A DNA stretch of 64,000 nucleotides from Dermatophagoides farinae (lineage: Eukaryota; Arthropoda; Arachnida; Sarcoptiformes; Pyroglyphidae). Shown one piece after another: positions 1 through 11,467 of this stretch. The notes under the pieces were generated by a model that saw nothing but the letters and a program-made list of their open reading frames with translations, did no database searches and was not told the DNA's origin. The number at the start of each line of letters is the position of its first letter. The stretch's first letter is position 1. The stretch is taken from assembly GCF_024713945.1 (NCBI RefSeq), contig NC_134680.1:6817501-6881500 (forward strand), read 5' to 3'. A program made the position numbers and the translations under genes.

Positions 1-473
1 ATTGAATGTTGGATTATGTGTGTCTGTGTCTGTGTGTATAACCGAAAATTGGAATCAAATTGAAACAATTATTCCGAAACACACACTGCTAAAAAAACAA
101 AAATAATATACTGAAATTGTTTTTCTGGATCAATCATTCGTATCGATATAAAGATATTGATGATGATCCACGAGAAAAAAAATTGTTCAAGCACTTATTT
201 TTTTCTTTGTTTTGTATGAAATAATTACAAGAGTAGGCGTGCACATGATAATGATGATGATACATTAAAAATGGTGAAAAATTAACAGAGGTGGAGATCA
301 TGAAACGCCTACGATCTATGGTTTTTACGCTTGTTTGTTTCATAGAAAAAATTGATAACTCTTTGATTTTTTTTCAGGTTTCAATCGATCGCCATTAATC
401 GATTGATGGATTGATTGATCAATTGATCGTATATCGTTAGAGTGCATATATGTGTGTGTAGGCGTTAGATTAA

Positions 474-500
474 TGTTGTTGTTGTTGTTGTTGTTGTTGT
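474..500. repeat. (TGT)n microsatellite
   Basis: Nine perfect trinucleotide units, reading as TTG/GTT on the + strand. Confidence 0.9.
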
Positions 501-2586
501 AGCTGTTGTAGGTGTGTGTGTATGATCATTATATTTGAATTGACTTTTTTATTCGGTTGATTCAGAAATTCTTTGTTTTTTTTCTCTCTCAAATTTGTTC
601 AACTCAATCAATGTCAATTTGTGAAACAATCATCATTATAATAATGATGATTATTGGTCAACCATCTCGGAACATTTTGATCACCATTAATGATGATGAT
701 GATGTTGGAAATTGGAAACGAATCATCAACATCATTAATGATGAAAACAAACAAACAAACAAACAATAATGATATGTGAAATATGATACAAAGAATGTTT
801 CATTTTTTTCATGACTTTTGTTTTTTCTTGTTTGTTTCGCTTGACTAAGCAAAAAAACAAAATCAATCCTTTTTTTCATACATCTGGGTGTGTAAAAAAC
901 TGAAACATCAAACGATATGGCAATTGCAATTAGCAAGCAATTTATTTGTGGTTGTTGTTGTTCTTGTTGTTTTGTTGAAGAAGAAAACCTTCTCCTCCGA
1001 AAAAAACCACAATTGTGATAAGAATTGACAAAAAAAAACAATGAATTTGGCAATCATTTTGGCCAGATAATGATTAGCGATATATATCGATGATCATCAT
1101 AATAGCTTCATTATTATTTTGCTAAATCATCAAAAAAATGGTAAAAATCATTGAAGAAGAAACTAGAATACAATTGATCAGCATCAAATAAAGGTATAAA
1201 ATTTCATTTATAGAATGTAGAATCAATGAATGAATCGAATAAAAATCCGAATCAATGGAATCAGGTGTTATCAAAATTGAATTTTTTGTTTTCTATTTAA
1301 TATAAAATTGAAAAACTTTTCAAAATTATGCCATTGACAATCATCAACAAACTAACCAACCACACAAACATTGACAAGAATGAGTTTTTTTATTTGGAAA
1401 TTCAAAAAAAACAAAATGAATAAATTGTGTGTGTGCAATAACAATTTTTTGTTTTTTCCAGAAAACTTATTGTGCTTTTTCCCAGGAAAATTCCACACTT
1501 TTTTTTGTACGATAATGATAATGGAGGTAATAAACTCTCCCTTTTTGAAAAGCCTAAAATGAATTCACACACGCCGAGTGATTTAAAATTCTCAATTGAA
1601 AATAATACACTCAAACACACAGAGAAAGAGAATGAAACAAATGATGTGAAACGAAATGAAATTACATCTTTTTCTCTCGACTAAAATATGGACGCCATAT
1701 GCAACAATCATCGTCATGACTAGTTTATTCAAATTAATTTCAAACGATTCTCATTTATTTTTGAATTTGAAATACTAAAAAGAAACCAACACTAGAATGT
1801 AATAATAATTTCATAATTAAAAATTAAAAATTGATGAAAAATTCATAAACATTGTTATTTCACACACCAAAAGAAAAAAAAGAAAATTGAATTTCATATG
1901 ATAATGAGAAAAAAAAACTTTTGGAAACATTGCTCATTTTTTTCGAAAAGTTTTTTGTTAAGAATTTTTTTTCTCTCTCTTTTTTTCAAATTTAACACAA
2001 TGGAAAGTTAATTAGAATTATTATTCTAACGATGATGATGATGATGATTAACATGACTGATTTTTTTCATTTGTGTTTTCGGGCATACATCTAGAGAGTT
2101 TAAAAAGAGATAAAATTTTCATTAAGAACCACGAACAACAATACAATCTTTGGAACTCGACAAAACTTTGTTCATGATAATGATGATGTGATCATCGAAT
2201 CGCAAAGAAAAATGACAAGAAACAGAAAGGAAAAAAGATTTTTTTCGACTTTTCTTTAGTTAGTTAATGAGAAAAAGTGAAACAGCAGACAGAAACAAAA
2301 ACAGAAAAAAAGGATTTCCGTTTCAGTTTCACTTGGTTGTGGATTTTTTCCTGAGAAATTTTCCCAAGTATGTTTTGTTGTTGTTTTCTGATCCTTAAAA
2401 AATTATTTTTTTCATGTGGAAAAATAATAAAAACACCAGATAAATTTACACACACTGTTTATTTGTTCATATTTCTGGTTGATGTAAACAAAGAAAACCC
2501 AAAAAAAAACTTATAATCTTGATAATTAGCAAAAAAAACATCATTTTGGCTTAATTAACTTTTTCCACAAACAACCAAAAAAAACC

Positions 2587-2594
2587 TGACGTCA
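2587..2594. promoter_or_regulatory. CRE-like palindrome TGACGTCA
   Basis: A perfect match to the CREB/ATF consensus. About one such match is expected by chance in a window of this size and composition, and no promoter is recognised nearby. Confidence 0.2.
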
Positions 2595-2800
2595 CTTGCC
2601 ATCACCATCATTTTTATTCTGGTTTCCAACCTGGAACCCAGAGAAAAAATGTCGCCCGAAAATCTTGAAGAAAAAAAAGCAGCAAAGCAAAACAACAAAA
2701 AAACCACATAAGAAACTTGATGATGATCATCATCATCATAAAGCATAGGCACATGGTAATTATCATTAAAACAATGGATTCTACTACTATTTTTTTCTAG

Positions 2801-3145
2801 GTTTTGGATTCTTTCATTGAATTCCAAAACAATATCCACCATCATCATCATTTTATTCCGGACAATATATTCTGTGATTCTGGAAAATTTATTTATTTAT
2901 TTTTCCGACAACAAACGACAAAACAAACGGTAAATAAAATGGACAAAAAATTTGGAATTTCAAACAAACAAACAAACATTTTGACAGGATATATTAATAT
3001 CCAAAAGAAGAAAAAAAATCATCGAGAAACCAGAAAAGAAAATTTCCCAGGTCGTATCAAAACAGGAAATACACGATACACACACACACACTTGTTTATA
3101 CGCATCGTTTGTCTAATGTCATCATCATCATTGGAGCTGAAATAA
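2801..3145 (+). CDS. Candidate terminal exon, unknown protein
   Basis: A 115-codon open frame starts right after a pyrimidine tract and AG (acceptor ends at 2800) and runs to TAA at 3143-3145. AATAAA at 3141-3146 overlaps the stop, and a GU-rich stretch follows at about 3156-3180, which together is the layout expected of a last exon. The predicted peptide begins VLDSFIEFQNN, carries a run of five His, then a Lys/Asn/Thr-rich middle and ends SSSSLELK. There is no in-frame ATG near the start, so it would have to be spliced to an upstream exon that I have not located. No family is recognised. A chance frame is the main alternative, because AATAAA commonly coincides with TAA in A-rich DNA. Confidence 0.25.
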   Translation, partial: VLDSFIEFQNNIHHHHHFIPDNIFCDSGKFIYLFFRQQTTKQTVNKMDKKFGISNKQTNILTGYINIQKKKKNHRETRKENFPGRIKTGNTRYTHTHLFIRIVCLMSSSSLELK

Positions 3146-5062
3146 AATGGACCAGATTTTGTGTGGTTATTGTTTTTTATTTCTTTACCGTCGTCGGTAA
3201 ATTCAAGTTGCTGAGTTTATTTTTATTATTTCTTCAAACACAATCAATGTCGACAATTTTGTTTTGGATCGTGGAGAAAATAGAGAAAAATCATGACCAT
3301 CATAATCATCATCAACAACAAACAAACTTTGTTGTCGTGTTGATGGCCGTGATGATGTTAAATGTACGGAAATAATAATCATAATGTGGTCTAGATTCTT
3401 TTTTCTTTTGAATGACCATTCGATGAAACCTGAAAAAAACATTTTTGACAACATTTCTGCGAAACATGGAAAAACCAAATACAAAAATACGAAATTCGGA
3501 ACAACCAACCAGAAAAAAAGAATGAGAAAATTTTTTTTCGATGATCAGTTTTTTCGTTTCGTTTCCTTTTTTTCTGGTACTGGAGAAGGTTTATCACCAA
3601 ACTTTGTAAAGATAAATAAGCACTGTCGTTTGGAATTGCGTGTCATCATATGCAAATTCTTCTAGAAAAATGTCTATATGTCTCTCTCTCTCTTTGTGTG
3701 TTTGTGAGTCTGATGATTATTTCTAAATTCATTCAGTTTGTTGGACTTTTTCGGACTGTTTTTTTTCTGGAAATATCTGCTCAAATTTTTTGTTTTCAGG
3801 AATTCATATTCACACACACATGCACACACCGTTGACCAATCGGTACTGGATAAACGGAATCGATTAGACACGAAAAACGTGATGTACAAACACATAGACA
3901 AGAAAAAACTTTTTGATTGAATTGAAAGTTTCTTTCACTGTCCACTCTCTCTCTCTCTTTCTTTCTGGAACCTTAGCTGTTCCATTTGGAATAAAATAAA
4001 CAAAAAAAAATTTATTGAAACTTTCAAATACTTGCCCTTGACTCTTTCATAGTCTGGTGGTGGTCAAAATACAAAAAAAATGAATCAATTATAGATTAAT
4101 TAAAATGATATGATCTCGATATCGACGAGAATATTTTTTATTATTACATTTTGTCTAGCCACAATTATCTCTGTTGTTGTTTTTTTTTATTTTGGTTTGT
4201 TTATCAGTCAGACAAAAAAAAATTGAAGCTCACAAGAGGTCAGTTATTTGCAAAATTTCCTTTTTGGCCCATCAATTTGTTAATTGTGTATCGAACATTT
4301 TTTTGATTGATTACTTATTTAATAATGTGGTGCTAGAAGGATTTAGTTTTTTTTCTCGATCAAAACCACCACCAATATAGAAATAACCAATTTCTGATTG
4401 TGCCAATAATCCATTGATTCATTGGAAAAAAACTCAACAACAACTAAACATTGGCCAAGCCAATTGGAAAATTTAATCCTAAACGCCTTTGATTGATGAT
4501 CAAAAGAAACGACTACGATAGCAATGTTGATTGAACTAGATTAACATCATTATCAACATCATTAGCTTGAAATCAAAAGATAACATCTCTGTCTTTGATC
4601 ACCATTTTAGATGAAAAAAATGGATAATAAGCTTTAATCCTAACAAATTAAGATTAACTAAATTTTGGAATTCTCATTTAGATTTAAAAAATTTTTTTTT
4701 GTGTGAATTCTACTCATCATCATCATCATCATTATTCCGGAAACATTTCATCTATGATATTTGAATGTTGTTTTCTCATGATGATGATTATCTGGCAAAC
4801 TGTCATCGAAATCATGATGATCATTGACAGTCCATTAGCATTTTATCTGATTAATTTACTTTTTTTTAAATTCAAAATTTTTTCAAATAATCCACGTAAA
4901 GAAGAGAGAGAAAATTTGTTGATTTTTAAGAAAAAAAAATTAAGATTTCACAAATGTCTAAGATTTCGAGAGATAGTGAGTGATGTAAACCTTTTGGCAT
5001 TTAGATTTGATTCGGCTTGAAAATTATTTGAAATATTTCTCGTTCATAGATTCACATACCAA

Positions 5063-5065
<3 letters not shown>

Positions 5066-5104
<39 letters not shown>
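5066..5104. repeat. (GA)n microsatellite
   Basis: An uninterrupted dinucleotide run of about 39 bases, the longest dinucleotide run in the window. Confidence 0.95.
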
Positions 5105-5106
<2 letters not shown>

Positions 5107-5267
5107 TTATCATCAAGTTATCGACACCATATGACACCACATTTTGCAACAATTTTTCCAAAAATCATCATATATTTGATGATTGACGCATGCGTGTCAA
5201 ATGTATCTCTTTCTTTTCACTCAACTGCATTTATCGACAAATTAATTTCATTTAACGAAACAAGAAA

Positions 5268-5295
5268 AAAAAGGTAATTAGTAAATTACCTTTTT
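5268..5295. repeat. Perfect 12-bp inverted repeat, 4-base loop
   Basis: AAAAAGGTAATT at 5268-5279 and its exact reverse complement at 5284-5295 flank the loop AGTA. It could form a tight hairpin in RNA from either strand. Function unknown. Confidence 0.8.
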
Positions 5296-8200
5296 CTCGT
5301 TTTTTTTCTGGTAGTGAGTGATAATATTTTTCGATATCATTATCAAAAGAGAAAAAAAACCAGAAAAAAATGATCATCAAAATATAAAGAAATAATGGTA
5401 TGTGTTTTTTTGGTCATTGTCGTGGTGGTGGTGGTGATGATAATAATGTTGATAATGTAAATGTCACACAAACGAACAAATGGTAAATAGAAAAAAAAAA
5501 TTTGTAAATGAATTTCAAAATCAAGCCAAATTCAATTTTTCATGGTCAGTAATGGAATCAGTTTTTTTTCTGGTCGTCAAACGCACTTCATCTTGACATC
5601 TTGTTCATTTTTTTAGAAAATTTTTTTTTTCTATTTTAAACTTTGAATATCATAGCGATATGGTGGACAAGTTTTTCTCCTTCTAAAATTAAATTAACAG
5701 CATCATAATTTATATGCAGCAGAAACAGAAAAAGTCTAGACACCATCAACATTGGAAACGGGACCGTTTTTTCCATAATTGACCTTGTTGTTGTTCATAA
5801 AGGCAAAAAAAATTATCACCAAACCGAAATTGATTTTTTTTGAATGTTATTGAAAATGTGGAAAAAATGTCCAGTTTTTCGTTGTTTTTTTTTGCCAAAC
5901 AAACACTGGATCCTATGGCAACAACAACAACAACAACTGAAAACGAATGGAAAAAAGAAAAGAAAACCAAGCCATTCCAAAGAAAAAAATTTTTTTTTGT
6001 CCACATTTTTTTCAATTAAGATGATTACTAGTTTGTGTGTGCGTGTGGGTGGGTGGTGTGTTTCATTGGACAGAAAACACCAGAAAATAATTGACCAAAT
6101 GAATATGATCGATCAATTGCTGTAAAAAAAAGAATTGAGATTAGACCGCTCGGCGGAAGTAAATTAGGAAAAAAAATAATCGATCTATAAATTGAAAAAA
6201 ATGATCAATAAATTGGATCAATTGATAGATAGATATACACATTTTCATTGTCATATCGATCAATCAATCACATTAATCATCATGATGATGATGATCATAA
6301 TGCTAATTGGTGATGGTCAAATGAGATACATAATGTTAATTTTAGCCAAAATTTTTTAATATCTACCGTGTGTGTGTGTCGTTTCAATTATACAGATAAC
6401 AAATGGACAACATTGGATGAAATTAAACAATTTCGTTATTTAGCGAGACAAAACAAAAAAAAAATAATTAGAGTAGGCGGGAATCACACTCACACACACA
6501 CCCTGAATTTTTGATTGATTTGTGAAAAACAATTATCTATTTATAAATTGATGAAAAGAGAAAAAAATTTTCATAGATTCAGTGACTAATGATAATTTCT
6601 TTTCGCCAATCATCAAATGTGTGGGTCTCAAAAAAAAAACGTTCAATGAATTCCTAATAAACAAGAATCAATAATGATGATGATGATGATGAGGCTTGTG
6701 TGTATGTACAATGGCAATGGATAATGATTTCTCACTAACACTCAGCGTGTCGGTATGTCGCCGTTGTTGTTGTTGTCATAGTTGCCGTCTTCCATTACAA
6801 TTATTAATTAAATTAATTAAAATAATCGAAAACAATAGAAACGACGTGCAAAGAAAGAAAAATACTCATTCAATCAGCTGAAAAAAACGGTACCAGCCAA
6901 AAATGAATGAATAAATGTATGGCATGCATATTTCGCCATTGTCATTCGGTTCATTCATTCATTCATTGTGTGTGTGTGAGAATAAAAATAATTTTTTCTA
7001 GCTACAATTCTGGATCATAAATTTTTTTTTCGTTCATTTCCTACTGTGTGTGACAAAAACAAGAATCAAAAAATTGGAACAAAGACTATATGGTTAGTTG
7101 GTTGGTTGTTTGGTTAGTTGCTTGCTTGCTTTACATCAATTGCACCAACAACAACAACAACAATGAACAACAATAGAACAATTGTGGATTTAATTTAGAA
7201 GAGAATCACACACATCATGTATCATTATTATTACACAATTGAATGATTTATTCACAGATTTTCACTGATTTGATATAATGACAATAATGATGATAATGAT
7301 GATGATGATGGTGACAACAACAAGAATTGGTGTTTGTGTGTATGTCAAAACATCAATTCTACGTTCAATTACACCTAACCGAATTCATTGTGGAATATTC
7401 GTTAATGTCAAACATAGAGACAATTGAATCAATGTAACAATTTCGGTGAGAGAAATCTGATTTTCAATTCGTTAATTGTTTTTCATCACCATCGTTGCTG
7501 TCGCCATTTTGTCAATAGCAATTTTTCAAATTGTTTGAATTTAAATGAATTTGATTAGAGTGAATTTTGGAGAAAGAAAAAATTTTTGAAAAAAAATATT
7601 CAATGCTGTGTGAAACCAGAATTTCAAGTGTAGCCTTTGACTATTTTTTTGACATTTTTTTTCTCGATTTTTCTTTTTGCCAGAAAAAATTGATGATGGT
7701 AATAATTGTCATCAAATGCAATGTCTGATGTGTGTGTGTGTAATGATGAGAACAGCACTTGGGCAACAAAGCATTGAAAGTAACTGGATCAAATTGAATT
7801 GAATAAATTTCAAAAGAAAAAAAATCGATGTTTTTCCTCTCTGACATTATGTGTAACTGGACGATTTTTTTTTGTAACAAAATATCTCTTCCTAACAAGT
7901 CCCAGTGGACATTTCACACACACGCAGACATCATCAAAAACAATTTTTATATTCGAAATTTATATTCATATCAGGCAATCGATTTCTTTCGATGTCAAAG
8001 AAAAAAAATTTAAATTTTTCCTTTTGGATTATTCATTTCACTAGCAGTGGATTTTTGACTTTATTTCTTTCATCTATTTTGCCTATCTTTCAGCTAATAA
8101 TTTATTCAACAACCACATTGATGATGATTTCAATTCTCACAAATGACACAGAACTGAACATTTAGTGCGACAGTGCCAATTTGTTTGTCAAATAATGAAA

Positions 8201-8398
8201 TCATTTTGAAAATATTTATTAGGAGAGTGGTTTACAAAACACATGACATGATGGAGTAGTAATTCTACCACATTGGATTCTGGTTCGAATGAAAAATGAT
8301 AAATTTTTCTTGGTTTTTCAAATAGTTTATCCTTCCGAAACAATTATAGGGTTATTTCCTTTTTTTTTCTTCATCGACAACGATGAATGAACGGGTAG

Positions 8399-8657
8399 CT
8401 ATTTGCCAAAAAACGGATTTCCTGTTCTTTTTTCTCGATGTTATTTGACTAGTGTACCCGGAAATGGGAACAATGATGATGATTTTGTCTATATTGCTAG
8501 TGCAAAAATTTTGAATGAATTTTTTTTCGGTTCAATTTCACGGTTCGACATCATTGAAAACTGTAGATTAATTAGCCGGATTCATTTTTTTTTCTCTAGA
8601 TATTTCATGACCATATTCATAAAACCGGTGATCATACACGGTAATGTTTCGAATTAA
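8399..8657 (+). CDS. Candidate terminal exon, unknown protein
   Basis: An open frame of 85 codons follows an AG at 8397-8398, with a T-rich tract about 40 bases upstream. It ends in TAA at 8655-8657, AATAAA lies at 8663-8668, and a GU-rich stretch follows near 8698. The predicted peptide starts YLPKNGFPVLFSRCYL and contains NNDDDF and SRFDIIENCRLISR. It has few simple repeats for this window, which favours coding. There is no start codon at its head, so an upstream exon would be needed. No domain is recognised. Confidence 0.25.
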
Positions 8658-9070
8658 AAGTTAATAAACCCGAAATGGAGAAATCAGATGAAAATTCGTT
8701 TTGGTGACTGATGAAAAACGCAAAACTCGAAAATAATAATTAATGTAGAGGATCAACCACAACCAACCAACTTGTCAACAATAATCACATTACTCGATAA
8801 ATGACAGAAATATGATGACATTTCATACACACTCACACGCACACCATGATTAGTCATTGAATTTCAACATGAATTTCGTGAAAAAAAATCTAATCTGTGT
8901 TTGTGTGTGACACCACATCAACAACCACAAGGGAAATGATTATGATAGATCTACCAAACACACTCACACACACACACATTAACATCAGAATTGAAAAAAA
9001 TAAAAAAAAAGTCCGGTAATTCATTCGGACAGTTATTATTCATCATAAATGATATACCTCACTCTCTCTC

Positions 9071-9151
9071 ATGGGGATGAAACAAAACCCGGCGACAGTG
9101 ACTTCTGTCAATCAACTACAACAAAAAGCAAGTGAAATTAATCTCGGGTGA
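9071..9151 (+). CDS. Candidate short ORF, 26 codons
   Basis: ATG at 9071 begins a 26-residue frame ending in TGA at 9149-9151. Its base composition is clearly less AT-rich than the flanks. The peptide starts MGMKQNPATVTSVNQLQQ. A possible donor (GG|GTGAAA) near the end would make it a first exon instead. No homology is recognised; chance is quite possible at this length. Confidence 0.12.
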   Translation: MGMKQNPATVTSVNQLQQKASEINLG

Positions 9152-9589
9152 AAAAAACGGATATTCAGTGTGTCGAGAAATGACCACCAACTGATTTTCA
9201 TATCGTAGATCCGGTCATTCAAAAAACAAATCAAAGTATAAAATTCATAACCAAATGTTTTGACCCGTTTCACATGTTTTCATTTCCATCTTTTTCCATT
9301 TTCAACTGTAAACTACATTCACACTATTTGTCTTTGTCGAAAATTTTGAGAAAATGATTGATTTTTTGCAACAAACTTCATTCATTCATGCAAGACGAAG
9401 TAAAATTAGTGATTTTTTTTAGTTTCAAAACTGGACGTCATTATGGTATATCACTGATTCCCAATCGATTAACATGATCGAATTGTGATCGATTGATTCG
9501 GTAATGGATATGCAAACAGACATGCACGCAAGCACATGTGTATTTTATAAATGAGAAAAAAAGGTGCAAGAAATACATTTTCTACTTAC

Positions 9590-9660
9590 ATTGGATCGTT
9601 GTTGTTTGGACCATAAAATGACCAATTTTCACTTGATGGTTCCGTTAAAGTTTTTTTTAT
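9590..9660 (-). CDS. Candidate internal exon, unknown gene
   Basis: On the - strand a T-rich tract and TAG (9661-9663) precede a 71-base segment followed by a perfect consensus donor GTAAGT (9584-9589). The segment is open in the frame that starts exactly at the acceptor and encodes IKKTLTEPSSENWSFYGP followed by NNNDP, leaving two bases (AT) for the next codon. Matching splice signals on both sides with a clean frame make this one of the better exon candidates. Partner exons were not found, so its introns would have to be long. The product is not recognised. Confidence 0.25.
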
Positions 9661-10602
9661 CTATTTGAAAAAAATAAAACCGGAAATAAGAAAAAAGGTG
9701 ATCAAAAATCAATCACGACACAATTTGTTTATATAAATTCAACCAAAACAAGCATAGACGATAATTTCAATTTTTTAAAACTCAAACAAATGATGTATGG
9801 CTGATCAACAACAATCAGGGATAATCGATCAACAGATCGACAACAATCGATTGTAGATATCGATTTCAAAAAAAGAAGATTATTATCAAACCAACTTTAT
9901 CTGCCAAACAGCAGCAACAATAAAATTGAATGATACACACACACGACAATTTGTCATGGACCAAAATCAATGAGAAAAAAAATTCATGTCATTTTTTCTG
10001 GATCATTATCATTCGATCAAATATTTGAAAAAAACCAAAGTTTTGATCGAAAAAAAATCAAATTTCAATCAATCAAAGATTAATCTTATGAAAATCAAAA
10101 ATAAAAATATTTTTTGACAAGTTTTATTCGAGAATTTCTTTGCAACAAATAAGAGAATCAAGATTCTTTTCAAAACGACAAAGCGACAAATAGAATAAAA
10201 ACCAGATCTCAATTGATTGCCAATTATTGTTGACATCGACAATTGAAAGAAAAACCGTTTGAAAAGTGAATGATTCAGTCATCTATATCAATAAATTGTT
10301 ATTGAAAAATTGGAAATCAGGATAAAAAATCTGATTTTTTTTCCCAGAAACTTAAAGAAAAGTTTCAAAAAATCAATCACGAAATACTGATATCGTTATA
10401 ATGATGAAAACTAAAAATCAGAATATTTCCTAGCTTCTTGTATGTGATGTAGGAACGAAAAAAAATTTTCAAATATGTGCACAGGCCAAGTGATGAGAAT
10501 AATTACCGTGAACTTAAAAAAACAGTCGAGATGAATGAAATTTTCTTTTGACAAAAAAATATCTCCAAAATGATGATCATGACAATTATAATAATAATCT
10601 AC

Positions 10603-10603
<1 letters not shown>

Positions 10604-10634
<31 letters not shown>
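10604..10634 (+). repeat. Poly(A) tract of 31
   Basis: A single uninterrupted A run preceded by ACC. It is the longest homopolymer in the window. Confidence 0.95.
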
Positions 10635-10636
<2 letters not shown>

Positions 10637-11170
10637 GTGAAAATAATATGCCTTTCATCCAAACTCAAACAGTGTCATCTTCGTTTTATTTTTGGCCAAA
10701 AAAAAAATGTCAACCAATGATTAAAAAATAATAATGGTGACACACAAACACACACACCGAGTGACATCTTTTCTTTTTTTTGCATATTCAGTTTAGCAAA
10801 GAAAGAAATAAGATTACATTACTGACCAACCTCGTATGATGAAATGAAAAAAAAATTTTAAATGTCACTATTTAATTAAAACAACAACAACGAAAAATTC
10901 AGGTTAATAATAGCGAGAAAAATAAGCAAATAGAAAAATTTACGAAAATAGAAATACGAATAGTGATGGAACGTTTGCCAAAATTTAAGCCGCTTATTGT
11001 GTGTGTGCATAAAGTGATGTTTTTCACTTTGGAAAAAAATATGCAAATTCTATCATCGGCCATTTTTTTCGAAAAAATTCTTATTTTTTCCGTATTTCGT
11101 AGTTGTTGTTGTTGTTTACAGCAACGATAAAAGAGAACGAAAACCCATTCTGGGCAATTATTTTTCAATA

Positions 11171-11467
11171 ATGGAACGATTGAGCAACGCAAATAACGAT
11201 TATTTTATTTTCTCTTTCACTCTATCCCTGGACAGCGATTCTCATCTCAACAGCAGCAACAACAACAACGAATGTTCCACAATAATAATAATAAAAAAAA
11301 CAACCAAACCCAAAAGAGAAAAAAATCCCTTGAAATATCGCAATAACAATAATAATGGCCATCATCATCAAACTGGCTGGCTAGATGGAAAATTTGAAAT
11401 TATTATGCAAACGGCAATATTTTTGGCTATGGCCATATCCTGCCACTCACCATCATTGCCGGAATAA
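11171..11467 (+). CDS. Candidate ORF, 98 residues, unknown
   Basis: ATG at 11171 opens a 98-residue frame ending TAA, TGA in tandem. It starts MERLSNANNDYFIF, carries Asn/Ser and Asn/His runs in the middle and ends with the hydrophobic stretch MQTAIFLAMAIS. Arthropod proteins often carry such Asn and His runs, but the same runs come from the trinucleotide repeats that fill this DNA. The opposite strand has an equally open frame with a GTGAGT donor at about 11444-11449, so the strand is unresolved. Confidence 0.15.
   Translation: MERLSNANNDYFIFSFTLSLDSDSHLNSSNNNNECSTIIIIKKTTKPKREKNPLKYRNNNNNGHHHQTGWLDGKFEIIMQTAIFLAMAISCHSPSLPE

Larger units (their letters stand above)
1..2800. other. AT-rich repeat-strewn non-coding stretch
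   Basis: No reading frame here has splice or polyadenylation support. It contains a TTG/TGT run at 474-500, short ATG/CAT runs, many A and T runs, and a consensus cAMP-response palindrome TGACGTCA at 2587-2594. The longest frame (658-1053, - strand, 131 codons) is rich in Phe, Ser and Gln and resembles nothing I know. Confidence 0.6.
3146..8398. other. Non-coding-looking stretch with microsatellites
   Basis: It contains a long GA run (5066-5104), a short perfect hairpin (5268-5295), ATG/CAT runs, and a small GC-rich island at about 6145-6160 with the ETS-like string CGGAAGT. No reading frame has splice or 3'-end support. Confidence 0.6.

Noticed and set aside
658..1053. 131-codon - strand frame
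   Set aside because: It is dominated by Gln, Ser and Phe from GTT and ATG repeats, with no splice or 3' signal and an opposing frame.
10604..10634. Poly(A) tract as the tail of a retroposed gene
   Set aside because: There is no coding remnant upstream and no target-site duplication; the same applies to the other long A tracts.
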